Shown: positions 34,468 to 44,267, counted from the stretch's first letter. The stretch is DNA of 45,108 bases from Phycisphaeraceae bacterium (GCA_020851465.1 JADZCR010000007.1:65561-110668), one strand, 5' to 3'. Program-made: numbers and translations. Notes: generated by a model not told the origin, from the sequence alone.

Positions 34468-35373
34468 TCAATCTTCCGGCGCATCTTTGGCCACCAGAGC
34501 CTTGAATGCAGCGATGAGCTTCGTCGTCACCGGTCCCGGCTTGCCGCTGCCGATGACCCGGCCATCCACCTTGGTCACGGCGATAATCTCCGCGCCGGTG
34601 CCGGTGAGGAACATTTCATCGGCCGTGTAGATGTCATGACGAGTCATATCGAGGCGCTCAACCGTCAGACCGTTGCGCACAGCCAGATCGATGACGGTGT
34701 TCATGGTCACGCCTTCGAGCGCGCCGGCATGGAGGGGCGGCGTCATGATCCGCGGCATGCCGGAAAGCCCCAGGCTTTCACCGCCACGCATCTTGATGAT
34801 GAAAAGGTTGTCGGCGGTACACTCGGCGATCAACCCCTGATGATTGAGCATGATGGCTTCGGGCACACCGGCGTCGTGGGCCTCGATCTTGGCGAGGATG
34901 TTGTTGAGATAGTTCAGGCTCTTGATGCGTGGCGAGAGCGCAGCAGGATGATTGCGGATCGTCGATGCGGTGATCACCGCCATGCCGTTCTCGTACATCT
35001 CACGAGGATAAAGAAGCAGGCTCTCGACAATGATAAAGACGCTCGGCTTTTCGCAGGTGAAGGGGCTTAGCCCCAAGGGGCCGGCACCACGGGTCACACA
35101 GAGGCGGATGTAGCCGTCCGTCCGTCCGTTGGCTAGCATCGTCTGACGCATCGCTGCGGTGAGTTGCTCGGCGGTGTAGGGAATAGCGAGACGGATAGCC
35201 TTGGCGGACTCGAAAAGCCTGCGAAGGTGTGTGGCGCACTTGAAGATGCGCCCGCCGTAGATACGGATACCCTCAAAGACACCATCGCCGTAAAGCAGAC
35301 CGTGATCGTACACGCTCACGGTCGCCTGGTCGGTGGGTACTAGCTTGCCATTGAGCCAGATCTGCTGAGGCAC
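34468..35373 (-). CDS. ilvE: Branched-chain amino acid aminotransferase
   Basis: 301 residues of fold-type IV PLP aminotransferase. VSVYDHGLLYGDGVFEGIRIY at the N-terminus, PLP-binding Lys in RIKSLNYLNNILAK, EAIMLNHQGLIAECTADNLFII, and EMFLTGTGAEIIAVTKVDGRVIG are all IlvE signatures. It makes or degrades Leu, Ile and Val. GTG 35373 has AAAGGA seven bases upstream. D-amino acid aminotransferases are related, but the motifs favour IlvE. Confidence 0.9.
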   Translation of the reverse strand: MPQQIWLNGKLVPTDQATVSVYDHGLLYGDGVFEGIRIYGGRIFKCATHLRRLFESAKAIRLAIPYTAEQLTAAMRQTMLANGRTDGYIRLCVTRGAGPLGLSPFTCEKPSVFIIVESLLLYPREMYENGMAVITASTIRNHPAALSPRIKSLNYLNNILAKIEAHDAGVPEAIMLNHQGLIAECTADNLFIIKMRGGESLGLSGMPRIMTPPLHAGALEGVTMNTVIDLAVRNGLTVERLDMTRHDIYTADEMFLTGTGAEIIAVTKVDGRVIGSGKPGPVTTKLIAAFKALVAKDAPED

Positions 35374-35548
35374 GGCGGGATCCTTTGAGTAAGCGGCGAA
35401 AAGAGCAGAATTGTAGCGGGTTTTTTGTTTTTGATTTTAGCTCAATGATTTGCGATCTTGGCGTACGGCTCCTTCGGTTAGCCCGACGACTGACGGGCAG
35501 GTGCTGTCTGGTCCAGTGTCTGATTTTCCCGTAACGATTGGAAATTCC

Positions 35549-36355
35549 ATGAAACTCTCATTTATGACCTTTGCCTGCCCGGAGTGGACGCTCACCCAGG
35601 TGCTCGACGCGGCTCATCGACATGGGTATCAAGGCGTCGAGTTGCGCGTCGATGCGCATCACCTGCACGGAGTCGAGGTGGAAACCGGGCCGGCTCTAAG
35701 GCGTGATGCGGCACGGATGATTCGTGACTCAGGCATTGAACCGTGCTGTCTGGCGACGAGTTTGCAACTGGTTAATCCCGCCTCCGTCAACGAGGCTGGC
35801 CCGCTGATCGGCTTGGCGCAGGAGATGGGTGCGCCGGCCCTTCGTGTTTTTTGCGGTCCGTTGCCGGATGGCGTTGATGTATCCGAAGCCATTGACCGCG
35901 TGGCGACGCATCTGCATCACGTGTGTCTGGAGGCCGTTCAGGCAGGTGTGCAGCTCTGGCTGGAGACGCATGACACGTTCAGCAAGGCCCACGACGCAGC
36001 CGCCGCTGTTCACAGAGCGGATCATCCCTCCGCCGGGATCAACTACGACAACATGCACCCTTTTCGTAAAGGCGAGTCGATCGAGGCAACCTTTGCCGCG
36101 ATGGGTGATCTGATCCGTCACACACATTTTCACGATGCGATGAATCATCCGGACCAGGTGGCGATCAAGCCCGTTGGGGAGGGGGAGATGCCAATGGAGG
36201 AGATGTTCGCCGCCTTGGTGAAGGCCGGCTACACAGGCTATCTCAGCGGGGAATGGTTCGGCACGATGTACGGAGCGGATCCGGAAAGCTCGCTGGCTCG
36301 CTTTCGTGATGACATGACTCAGCTGGCTGATCCGTTTGGAATCAAGTTCGGCTGA
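35549..36355 (+). CDS. Sugar phosphate isomerase/epimerase
   Basis: 268 residues from ATG 35549 (MKLSFMTFACPEWTLTQVLDAA). TIM-barrel of the xylose isomerase-like family with likely metal ligands at GVELRVDAHH, WLETHDTF, INYDNMHP, HTHFHDA and YLSGEWFG. It is only distantly like the isomerase at 23997. Substrate unknown. It is divergent from ilvE. Confidence 0.87.
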   Translation: MKLSFMTFACPEWTLTQVLDAAHRHGYQGVELRVDAHHLHGVEVETGPALRRDAARMIRDSGIEPCCLATSLQLVNPASVNEAGPLIGLAQEMGAPALRVFCGPLPDGVDVSEAIDRVATHLHHVCLEAVQAGVQLWLETHDTFSKAHDAAAAVHRADHPSAGINYDNMHPFRKGESIEATFAAMGDLIRHTHFHDAMNHPDQVAIKPVGEGEMPMEEMFAALVKAGYTGYLSGEWFGTMYGADPESSLARFRDDMTQLADPFGIKFG

Positions 36356-36458
36356 TGCTGAATCAATGAAATCGCGGGCTGGTTTGTCTCATGCCCGTGG
36401 GAAGAGAGTGTCTGCTCAGCCGGATCAGGAAACAACTTGGAAAGGGCAAGGCATCAAC

Positions 36459-36713
36459 GTGAACCACGACAATCACCCATCCGTTGATGGGAGAGAACCC
36501 AGACCCGGCAGGTATCTCCACTACAAAGGCAACGCCTACGAAGTTCTCGGCATCGCACGACACAGTGAGACTATGGAGGAACTGGTCGTTTACCGCGCGC
36601 TTTATGGTGAGCACGGATTATGGGTGCGGCCACGGACGATGTTTTGTGAATCAGTCACCGTCAGCGGAAAAACTCTGCCGCGATTTCGCTTTGTGGGCGA
36701 GGAGATGAAGTGA
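36459..36713 (+). CDS. DUF1653 domain protein
   Basis: 84 residues from GTG 36459, where AAGG lies seven bases upstream; an in-frame ATG at 36366 would overlap nothing but adds an uncharacteristic tail. The core matches DUF1653 almost end to end: GRYLHYKGNAYEVLGIARHSETMEELVVYRALYGEHGLWVRP, then PRFRFVG. These are small cytosolic proteins with a beta fold and unknown function. Confidence 0.85.
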   Translation: MNHDNHPSVDGREPRPGRYLHYKGNAYEVLGIARHSETMEELVVYRALYGEHGLWVRPRTMFCESVTVSGKTLPRFRFVGEEMK

Positions 36714-36828
36714 TCGCCCCGAAGCTACGGGCTGCCTTCGGAGCACCCTCGTCAAGCATCTAACGAAAATTTTATTACCGGACGTCACGTCAATACTGTA
36801 AACGCGGATTGTCCGGTTCACGCGATGG

Positions 36829-36856
36829 TTGTTAACGTAAGAGTATAAATTACAAT
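36829..36856 (+). promoter_or_regulatory. Candidate promoter of YjfB-like gene
   Basis: TTGTTA (36829-36834), a 16-base spacer and TACAAT (36851-36856) match a sigma70 promoter in four and five of six positions. The flanks are AT-rich. No flagellar sigma28 motif is visible. Confidence 0.45.
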
Positions 36857-36931
36857 AAATTGCGTCTAAATGCTGGAGATTTTCATGAGAAATCTTTAAG
36901 GTGCTCAGGTTCGTGGTCGATGGGGAGAGTG

Positions 36932-37132
36932 ATGAGTGCGATTGACTCCAGCAGGTTGAACTCGATATTCATGGCCAACCAGATAGGAATTGCTGTGGCG
37001 GTCAAGAGTAGAAATGTTCAGAAGGCGCAGGCAGCGGCGGTGCTTTCTCTGCTTGATTCTGCGATGGAAGTTCAGCAGCAGGTCCGTGGTTTTGCCCAGA
37101 ATTCAGGGACGAAACTGGATGTTCGCGGTTGA
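36932..37132 (+). CDS. YjfB-like putative motility protein
   Basis: 66 residues from ATG 36932, with GGGGAG five bases before. SSRLNSIFMANQIGIAVAVKSRNVQKAQAAAVLSLLDSA resembles the small YjfB family (putative motility proteins), helical with alternating Ala and Gln. No flagellar genes are in the window. It precedes the porin leader. Confidence 0.6.
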   Translation: MSAIDSSRLNSIFMANQIGIAVAVKSRNVQKAQAAAVLSLLDSAMEVQQQVRGFAQNSGTKLDVRG

Positions 37133-37709
37133 TCTGGCCGGCTCATTCGTGCCTTATTCCCCCTGGCGGATGCTGGGGATTCGCAACAGCTTTGGAGTTG
37201 AAGCATAAAGAAAAGTGGCTGAAAACAGCCAGGTTTGACGATACTTGGAGATACGCAATAGCATCGGAATTTGAGAAATTGAAACAGGGTTCTGATTGAG
37301 TCCGATATTGACGAGTAATTCACAAGGGCTTGACAGGGCTTGACGACTTGACTGGCATCCGCACAATATCGACCTGAGCCAATGGGGGATACTCCCCTTG
37401 CAGATTGGGCGAAAGAAAGTAATGATGGTTCCGCGGAGTTGCGGAATCAGTCAGACCAGGGCGCCGAGGTTGGGATGACCGAAGCGTGTAGAGGCACAGA
37501 GGTTTATTACAGTTGGTAATCAACCTCTCGCATCAAGGATGACAATGCTGGTGAACGTCACCAGCTTGCAAATCAGGATTGTTCCGTCGGCGCTCGTTGC
37601 GTCGGCAGAGTCTCGGCTGCGTTGGCCGGGATGGAAGGGCAGCCCGCCTTCGTGTGAAGGGGGCAATGAATGTCCGACCACAAGCGGTAACTTTTAAGGA
37701 GAGACGTAG
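37133..37709 (+). ncRNA. Structured leader or small RNA region upstream of porin gene
   Basis: A 577-base gap without a convincing gene but with many hairpins: TGGCTG-AAAA-CAGCCA (37216-37231), GGGGA-TAC-TCCCC (37385-37397), TTCCGC/GCGGAA near 37430-37446, a 12-pair helix with one mismatch (37498-37528), GCTGGTGA-ACG-TCACCAGC (37547-37565) and CCTTC-GTGT-GAAGG near 37646-37660. Only the first is placed where it could end the upstream gene, and none has a T-run. A repeated TTGACA/TTGACG at 37330-37345 may mark a promoter. A regulatory leader, a small RNA, or both is inferred. Confidence 0.4.
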
Positions 37710-39263
37710 ATGACAAGTCGCAAACAACTGTTTGCCCTCGGTAGCGGGTTGCTGCTTGGTGTCGCGGGCGTTGCCAACGCCGATGACGCAGCCCTCCAGG
37801 CCAAGATCGATGCGTTGACCGCCAAGGTCTCGCAGCTTGAAGGCCAGAAGTCCGAGAGCTGGCTCAACCAGCAGCGGGCTGAAGAAGTCAAGGCCCTGGT
37901 CCGTGAAGTGCTCGCCGACGCGGACACCCGCGCCAGCCTGCTCGAGAACGGCATGACCGCCGGTCACAACGGCAAGAACTTCTTCCTCGCCAGCGAGGAC
38001 GGAAACTTCCGCCTCAACGTCGGTGGTCAGATCCAAGTTCGCTACATCGCGAACTTCCGCAGCGAAGAGGACAGCAGCGATGGCCCACAGGATGACAACG
38101 AAGCAGGCTTCGAAGTCAACCGTGTCAAGCTTCGCTTCGATGGTCACATCGGCTCACCCCGCCTCATGTACACCGTACAGTTGGCGACCGGCCGTGACAC
38201 GTCTTCCTCGGAAGGCGTGGTTCTCGCTCCCGGTGGTGGTGCAGCTGCCGTCGGTGCCTCGACTGACTCCAGCTCAAACGCCGTGTTTGTTGACGAGGCG
38301 ACCATCGCCTATCAGCTCACGGACAACCTCGTGATCAGCGGTGGCCGTTTCAAGGACACCTTCCTCCGCGAGGATATGACCGACAGCCGTTACCAGCTCG
38401 CCATTGAGCGCTCGGTTGTCAGTGCGATCTTCGGCACCGGCCGTGTCGAAGGTCTCGCCGCGACCTGGACCAATGACACCTTCAGGGCAAACCTGACCAT
38501 CAACGACGGTCCGGGCTCTGGCGAAGTCAACAACGACTCAGGCGCTGCATACCCCCTCACCAAGAACTTCAACAACGACGCCTCTGATTTCGCGATCACT
38601 GGCCGCCTCGATGTGAAGCTCATGGGTTCATGGGATCAGATCCGCGACTTCTCGGCGTGGTCAGGTCAGGAGACCAGCCTCGTCATCGGTGCCGCGGTCA
38701 ACTGGGATAACGTGGACACCGGCCTGGCCAACACGGTCGGCGCTCCTCCGACTCCTCCGCTCAACCCCGACTTCAACGGCGGGTTTGGCAGCGGTCTGGG
38801 TGACAACCGTCTCTCGTGGACCGTCGATGGTTCGTTCGAGTCGGCTGGCCTCAGCATCTACGCCGCGATCGTCGGCCAGCATGTTGAAGGTACCGAGAAC
38901 GCGGGCGACAACGGCATGGATAACTTTGGCGCGGTCGTTCAGGCCGGCTACATGGTCATCCCTGACAAGCTCGAACCGTATGTCCGCTATGAGTGGATCA
39001 ACATCGATGATGATGAAAACGCCACCAGCGGCACTGGTCCGGCTGATGTGCACATCATCACTGTCGGTGCCAACTACTACTTCCGCCAGCATGCGGCGAA
39101 GTTCTCGGCTGACGCGGTTTACGCGTTCCAGTCCACCAGCGGCGACGACTCCAGCATCTTCAGCGTTCCCGGCGCGAACACCGGCCACACCGGCCTGCTC
39201 GACGACGTGAACGACGACGCTGGCCAGCTCGTCCTGCGGGCGCAGTTCCAGCTCCTGTTCTAA
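37710..39263 (+). CDS. Outer-membrane porin, OprP/O-like
   Basis: 517 residues; AAGGAGA precedes ATG 37710. A signal peptide (KQLFALGSGLLLGVAGVANA, cut after residue 24) is followed by a coiled-coil-like segment (ALQAKIDALTAKVSQLEGQ) and a long beta-barrel with NFRLNVGGQIQVRYIANF, FEVNRVKLRFDGHI and VISGGRFKDTFLREDM. It ends in Phe (LRAQFQLLF), the usual barrel-assembly signal. The family is phosphate-selective porin O/P, but the substrate here is not proven. A strong terminator follows. Confidence 0.9.
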   Translation: MTSRKQLFALGSGLLLGVAGVANADDAALQAKIDALTAKVSQLEGQKSESWLNQQRAEEVKALVREVLADADTRASLLENGMTAGHNGKNFFLASEDGNFRLNVGGQIQVRYIANFRSEEDSSDGPQDDNEAGFEVNRVKLRFDGHIGSPRLMYTVQLATGRDTSSSEGVVLAPGGGAAAVGASTDSSSNAVFVDEATIAYQLTDNLVISGGRFKDTFLREDMTDSRYQLAIERSVVSAIFGTGRVEGLAATWTNDTFRANLTINDGPGSGEVNNDSGAAYPLTKNFNNDASDFAITGRLDVKLMGSWDQIRDFSAWSGQETSLVIGAAVNWDNVDTGLANTVGAPPTPPLNPDFNGGFGSGLGDNRLSWTVDGSFESAGLSIYAAIVGQHVEGTENAGDNGMDNFGAVVQAGYMVIPDKLEPYVRYEWINIDDDENATSGTGPADVHIITVGANYYFRQHAAKFSADAVYAFQSTSGDDSSIFSVPGANTGHTGLLDDVNDDAGQLVLRAQFQLLF

Positions 39264-39308
39264 TTCGAACAGCAGCTTCGGAACAGTCTGCAAAGTTTGA
39301 TTTCAAAG

Positions 39309-39340
39309 CCGACCGGCCTTCTGGGCCGGTCGGTTTTTTT
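39309..39340 (+). terminator. Rho-independent terminator of porin gene
   Basis: A perfect 10-base stem (39309-39318 with 39324-39333, CCGACCGGCC/GGCCGGTCGG), a five-base loop and seven T. It lies 45 bases after the porin stop. Confidence 0.97.
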
Positions 39341-39504
39341 ACGCGCTCATCACCATCGCCCGCGAGGTGACACTCGCATCCCTCTGCCTGCGATTTATCA
39401 CAGCGTACATTCGTCCTGCACATCAAAAATGTTCAGCATGAGCTGCACGACCTTTTTCGCTCGACCGCTTATCATTCTGTCCTATACCGTCATCGGAGAT
39501 GCAC

Positions 39505-41949
39505 ATGACTATCTCTCACAGCTTGCGCGATCGTCTGGCCGTTTTGTTCTCCATTCTGATTCCGATGCTTGCCCTTGCCATCGGATGTCAGCAGGGTGCT
39601 TCAATGGAATCAGCCGCGGTAGCCGCGGAATCACCATCAGCGAAACCTGCCCCTGCAGGGCCAGCGGTCACGATCATTCGTGACGGGCAGTCACTGGCTG
39701 TGATTGTCATGCCTGATCGAGTCGGTGCGCCCGATGATCCCCACCTTAAATCACAAGAACTGATTGAGCCCGGACGAGAGAAAGAGGTTCAGCGGATTCG
39801 TCTCCGTGAATCGCTTGAGGATCTGGCGCAGACATTGGAGAAGATGTCGGGTGCGAAGGTGGAGGTTGTCGCCGAGTCCGCGCGTCCAGCGGGTGACACA
39901 CGCCTTGCGATCCTCGCCGGCGAATCAGCGGAGAAAGAATTTGGAAAATCCGGTGAGTCCGCGCCCTACAAGCAGGGTTTCCGACTGGTCGTTTCCCCCA
40001 AAGGCATCGGATTCATTGGTGAGTCTGATCTGGCGACGAGTTATGCTGTGTACGAGTTACTCGACCGTCTGGGTTGTCGGTGGTACATGCCCGGCGATCT
40101 GGGAGAAGTGATTCCGACCGCCAAAACGGTGAAGATCGCCAGTACCGACTTCAGTTCCGCGCCATTCACCATTTACCGCAGCATCTGGTATGCGGATGAA
40201 CCCTATCGCCGCCGCAACCGCATGGGTGGCCTTTTACTCAACGCCGGCCACGCACTGGAAAACTCCTGGATCACCAAAGAAGACCGTAAAGCTCATCCCG
40301 AATGGCAGGGCACGGTGAATGGCAAACCTCGCGGTCACCGGCTCAAGTGGAGCAGTCAATCGCTGGCGGATGCAATCGCTGACAAGATTCTCGCAGCCTA
40401 CGCACAAAATCCCCAGCCGTCCTACTCGCTTTCACCCGACGATGGCATGGGCTTTGACAACTCCCCTGAGGATCGCGCCCTCGATGCGGGAGATATGGAT
40501 CCCGGTTTTGGTGAAATCTCAATCACCGATCGACTCATGGTGCTGGCCAACCGTATCGCAGAGCGGGTTTCCAAACAGCAGCCGGATCTGCTTCTGGGCA
40601 TCCTCGCTTATGTGAACTACACGAGGCCGCCGGTGCGGGAGAGCGTGAATCCGATGATCGTGCCCCAGATCGCGCCCATCACTTACGCTCGCGCTCACCC
40701 GATGGATGACCCGAATGTTCCGGGTAATAAGGAGCTGCGTTATCTCGTCGAGGGCTGGGCTAAAAAAGCTCGGATGACCAGCTATTACTTTTACGGCTGG
40801 TTCCTCGCCGAGCCGGTGGCTCCGAATCCGATGCTTACCAAATGGGGACACGACGTTCCCTACGTGTTGGAGAAGGGCAATTGCCGGTTCTGGCAGCCGG
40901 AGACGACGTCGAACTTCGAGACGTCGATGCACGCTTTGTACATGGCTAATCGTCTCGCCTTTGATGCGAAGCTGAAACCCGCTGACATATACCGCGAAAT
41001 CAATGAGAAGCTCTACGGCCACGCCGCGCTGGAAATGGCTGCCTATTGGCAGTTCATCGATGACGCCTGGACGAACGTACCCGAGTATTCGGGATGCGGC
41101 TTTGGCTACCTGCGCCGCTGGACCAGAGAGACGATGGCCGGCGCAAGGCAGCGGATGAATGCTGCGATCGCAGCCGCGAAGACCGACATGGAAAAGCGGC
41201 GCGTCGCGCTGGCGGATGATTCACTCAAGCTTTTCGAGTCCTTCATGCAGATGCGCTACGATCAGGCGGAAGGGCGTTTCGCCAACCTTGCGACGCAGGC
41301 GGAAGAATGGACCAGGCAGGCAGTCGCGCTGGGTCAGAAATACCAGGAAAACTACGCTTTTACGAAGGTGTCCTGGACTCCTCACACCATGGGAGGAGCT
41401 TATTTCAAGAGCTTTTACGAGTTGACCTACATCGATGCGTCACGGATTGCCCGTGACTTCAAGATCCTCACCACGCCGCCGCTCCGCCAGTGGAAATACC
41501 TGGCCGATCCCGAAAAGCAGGGCGAAGCCGCAGGCTACGCGGGGAAAAACTTTGACGATAAAGCGTGGAAGACGACCGACGTGGCGGTGGAAACATGGTC
41601 CACGCTGGGCTACCACGACTACTTCAAGTCGATGTGGTACCGCGCATCGGTCTCGGTGAAACCCGTCGCGGGCAAGAAGACGTACCTGTGGCTCGGTGCC
41701 ACCGATGGTGCCGCCAAGGTTTTCGTCAACGGCAAGCATGTGCCGTACGTTTCTCCCGCCAGCGACAAAAAGCCCGAAGCGACGCTGGACGAAGCCGACG
41801 GCTATTGCAATCCCTTTTCCTTTGACATCACTTCCGCGCTTGACGCGGGCGGCCAGAATACCATCGCAATTTTCTGTACCCGCAAGTTTTTCAACGAACT
41901 GGGTACGGGAGGACTGATCGCGCCGGTTGTCGTGTATCAGGAGAAATAA
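39505..41949 (+). CDS. DUF4838 domain lipoprotein, glycosidase-like
   Basis: 814 residues. GGAG lies six bases before ATG 39505, so I prefer it to ATG 39499. A lipobox AIGC places the lipidated Cys at residue 28. An alpha-glucuronidase-like N-terminal domain (LEDLAQTLEKMSGAKVEVV, SYAVYELLDRLGCRWYMPG) leads to a DUF4838 barrel with SLSPDDGMGF, ILAYVNYTRPP, YYFYGWFL and FWQPETTSNFETSMHALYMANRL. A C-terminal galactose-binding-like domain (WYRASVSVKP, LWLGATDGAAKVFVNGK) ends it. Probably anchored at the cell surface for glycan work; substrate unknown. Confidence 0.85.
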   Translation: MTISHSLRDRLAVLFSILIPMLALAIGCQQGASMESAAVAAESPSAKPAPAGPAVTIIRDGQSLAVIVMPDRVGAPDDPHLKSQELIEPGREKEVQRIRLRESLEDLAQTLEKMSGAKVEVVAESARPAGDTRLAILAGESAEKEFGKSGESAPYKQGFRLVVSPKGIGFIGESDLATSYAVYELLDRLGCRWYMPGDLGEVIPTAKTVKIASTDFSSAPFTIYRSIWYADEPYRRRNRMGGLLLNAGHALENSWITKEDRKAHPEWQGTVNGKPRGHRLKWSSQSLADAIADKILAAYAQNPQPSYSLSPDDGMGFDNSPEDRALDAGDMDPGFGEISITDRLMVLANRIAERVSKQQPDLLLGILAYVNYTRPPVRESVNPMIVPQIAPITYARAHPMDDPNVPGNKELRYLVEGWAKKARMTSYYFYGWFLAEPVAPNPMLTKWGHDVPYVLEKGNCRFWQPETTSNFETSMHALYMANRLAFDAKLKPADIYREINEKLYGHAALEMAAYWQFIDDAWTNVPEYSGCGFGYLRRWTRETMAGARQRMNAAIAAAKTDMEKRRVALADDSLKLFESFMQMRYDQAEGRFANLATQAEEWTRQAVALGQKYQENYAFTKVSWTPHTMGGAYFKSFYELTYIDASRIARDFKILTTPPLRQWKYLADPEKQGEAAGYAGKNFDDKAWKTTDVAVETWSTLGYHDYFKSMWYRASVSVKPVAGKKTYLWLGATDGAAKVFVNGKHVPYVSPASDKKPEATLDEADGYCNPFSFDITSALDAGGQNTIAIFCTRKFFNELGTGGLIAPVVVYQEK

Positions 41950-41998
41950 TCCGCGACCCGGCTCTGCGGCTACGCACAGGCGGCGGTCATCGCATCGG

Positions 41999-44011
41999 CT
42001 ACTCCACGACTACCACAGCGTGGATGTGGACCTCCGGCACGGTGACCGTTGCGGTTCCCTTGTTCCACTTAAACGCCAATCGCTTGCCGCCCGGCTCCAG
42101 CGTGATGCGCCGGGGACGACCATCACGGCGTATTGCCAACTCGATCGGTCCGACCGGCGGGATTGCATCGACCAATAAATAGTGCGGCGAGCTGTACCGC
42201 TGCCGGCTCAGATTGCAGAGGTTGATGATCAGGCGGTCACCTTTCTGACGCACGACCAGATCGACCAGGCCCCGGGAGCCTCCGCCCCGCATGGTGACGG
42301 TCGGCGTGTAGAGCCTGCGGAGCAGGTAGTCGATCAGGTCACGGGTCCACGGCGCGCGATTGTGAAAACAGGACTCGGCGAGCGGGCCGAATACGCCTGC
42401 GATTCGACCGCGACCCAGCGGCGCGATGGTGACAGCCGGCTGGAGATCCGTTGTCGCAGCCCAGTCGGGACTGGACCATGCGATGACTTTCGTACCTGCG
42501 GAAGGCTTGATCTTCTGCCATCGCCCGGTGATGGCTGTTGAAGGGCCGTCACTGACGAAGCCTCCATTGCGCCCCTGCAGGATGCGCCGCTGCTCCACTG
42601 CATCACCATCGAGTTCGACCCCCAGATGTTGGCGGAACAGTCTGCAAGTCTGGGCACCGGTGAGGACCAGGCTGCCGCCGCGTCGAGCATATTCCACCAG
42701 TTCCGTCACAAGTCCGGAAGGCAAAAATTCCCAGTCGGGGATGATGATTACCGGCCAGCGGTCGTACTGTCCCGCCAGATGGTGATCAGCCAGAACGTCC
42801 ACACTGTGCCCAGCATCGAGCGTCTGGATCATGATTCCTTGAATACGTTCGTAATCACCAGCACACGGTGCGTAGCACTGCGGGGTGTTTTTGAAAAGGC
42901 TGGTCGTGTCGAGCACGAGGGCGATCTGCGGTACGGTTTCAGTTTTGAAGCAGACATCCCGCCGCTCACGGCAGAAAGCTCCAACTTCCTTCATCACGTT
43001 GATGTGATAGTCGGCAAAGCCGCCGTGCCGGTCTTGGTGAAAATACATCTGGAATCCGCCCCCAAGGGCGATGACGACAGCCGCTTCCTGCTGAAGCTGC
43101 ACCGCCGGTTTGTATTGATGGCCTTGATGGGTGTTTGAGACGAACGCCCAGGCCATCAGATCCCACGGCAAGCCCGTGCTGGCCATGTAACGGCCGTTCC
43201 AGCGCCCGGAGTTGACCGAGTCGGTGGGCGCATAGTCGCCGGAAATGAAATCGATATCCGACTTGATCGGTTCGGGACACGTCGGCGTGTAGAGCCAGTT
43301 GCTGGCGATCTGAATCCTTGCCTCACCCGGCTTGTACGCATGCAGCGCATCCATGTAGGTGCGCACGTAATCAAAGAATCCTTCGCGATGCAGATTGCAC
43401 CACTCGACCCATCCCGGATCGCCCGGTTGGATCGGGGCCTGACTCAAACCGGTCGCTGCACGAAATCGCTCGATGGTCGGCTGCGAGTAATCCAGCCGCA
43501 CCGACCAGCAATCGCCATCCACCCAGAAGCCGTCCACGTTGTAGCGGTCCACGACTTCCTTCATCTGTGGAATCATCCGCTTCGTCACATAATCACTAAA
43601 GACGTGCGTGATTCCTTCGTGAGGTTTTGCAGCGTCGTGGTTGACAGCCTGCCACTCGGGGTGGTCCAGGCAGGCGACGTTGTCCCAGATGCCGGAGAAG
43701 TGGACGAACAGGCTGATGCCTGCCTCCGCGGTTACCCGCCGGTAGATCGCCAGTGAGTCGTTGATGATGCCTTTGCTCCCCGGCCCGCCCGCCGAGGTGC
43801 TGACCTTGCTGTCGGGATAGCCCATGTAGCCGACGTGTCCCTTGCAGTCGTATTGGAGATAGTCCGGCCGAGCGGCGCGAATGATCCGACGTACCAGATC
43901 TGTGGTGACGTTTCTACCCAGATCGCGATCATCTTTGTGGGGGTGCAAATCGAAGTGCAACCCGAAAAAACAATCCGATCGCCTTTTGGGAGTACGTGGT
44001 TTCGCAGCCAT
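41999..44011 (-). CDS. Alpha-L-fucosidase-like glycoside hydrolase
   Basis: 670 residues from ATG 44011, with AGGGA nine bases upstream. No signal peptide is visible. The N-terminal barrel is like GH29 (FFGLHFDLHPH, IRAARPDYLQYDCKGH, LFVHFSGIWDN, VDRYNVDGFWVDGDCW with the probable catalytic Asp). A beta-galactosidase-trimerization-like domain (VLADHHLAGQYDRWPVIIIPDWEFLPSGLVTELVEYARRGGSLVLTGAQ) and a C-terminal beta domain follow. The exact sugar is uncertain. It converges on the DUF4838 gene with 49 bases between. Confidence 0.75.
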   Translation of the reverse strand: MAAKPRTPKRRSDCFFGLHFDLHPHKDDRDLGRNVTTDLVRRIIRAARPDYLQYDCKGHVGYMGYPDSKVSTSAGGPGSKGIINDSLAIYRRVTAEAGISLFVHFSGIWDNVACLDHPEWQAVNHDAAKPHEGITHVFSDYVTKRMIPQMKEVVDRYNVDGFWVDGDCWSVRLDYSQPTIERFRAATGLSQAPIQPGDPGWVEWCNLHREGFFDYVRTYMDALHAYKPGEARIQIASNWLYTPTCPEPIKSDIDFISGDYAPTDSVNSGRWNGRYMASTGLPWDLMAWAFVSNTHQGHQYKPAVQLQQEAAVVIALGGGFQMYFHQDRHGGFADYHINVMKEVGAFCRERRDVCFKTETVPQIALVLDTTSLFKNTPQCYAPCAGDYERIQGIMIQTLDAGHSVDVLADHHLAGQYDRWPVIIIPDWEFLPSGLVTELVEYARRGGSLVLTGAQTCRLFRQHLGVELDGDAVEQRRILQGRNGGFVSDGPSTAITGRWQKIKPSAGTKVIAWSSPDWAATTDLQPAVTIAPLGRGRIAGVFGPLAESCFHNRAPWTRDLIDYLLRRLYTPTVTMRGGGSRGLVDLVVRQKGDRLIINLCNLSRQRYSSPHYLLVDAIPPVGPIELAIRRDGRPRRITLEPGGKRLAFKWNKGTATVTVPEVHIHAVVVVE

Positions 44012-44267
44012 GGAACGGATTCCCTGTAAAGTCGCCTCTGTGCGGCTGGCGCAACATGTTACCGGAGGCGAGAGGTGTTGTCGGAATAGACTCTTTGACG
44101 AAATTCAATCCCGATCCGCAGGAGAATGGCTTCACGATTGCGCCGATTTTTCAACTGGACCGAGGAGAATCCAGACGATATCGCAATGGTCGCGCAGCAC
44201 GGTGGAAGCGTCCTGGTCGGACAGCTTGAATCGTGGGTGAGGTTGTTGAAGGTGAAAATGAGCGGAG

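Noticed and set aside
34468..35373. The nearby aminotransferase as the missing MfnC
   Set aside because: Its motifs are those of fold-type IV IlvE, while MfnC belongs to another aminotransferase class.
37216..37231. TGGCTG-AAAA-CAGCCA hairpin as a terminator of the YjfB-like gene
   Set aside because: Only GGTTT follows, so the T-run is missing; kept as part of the structured region only.
37533..39293. Long minus-strand open frames opposite the porin leader and porin gene
   Set aside because: They mirror the biased codon use of the porin gene and show no protein-like motifs.
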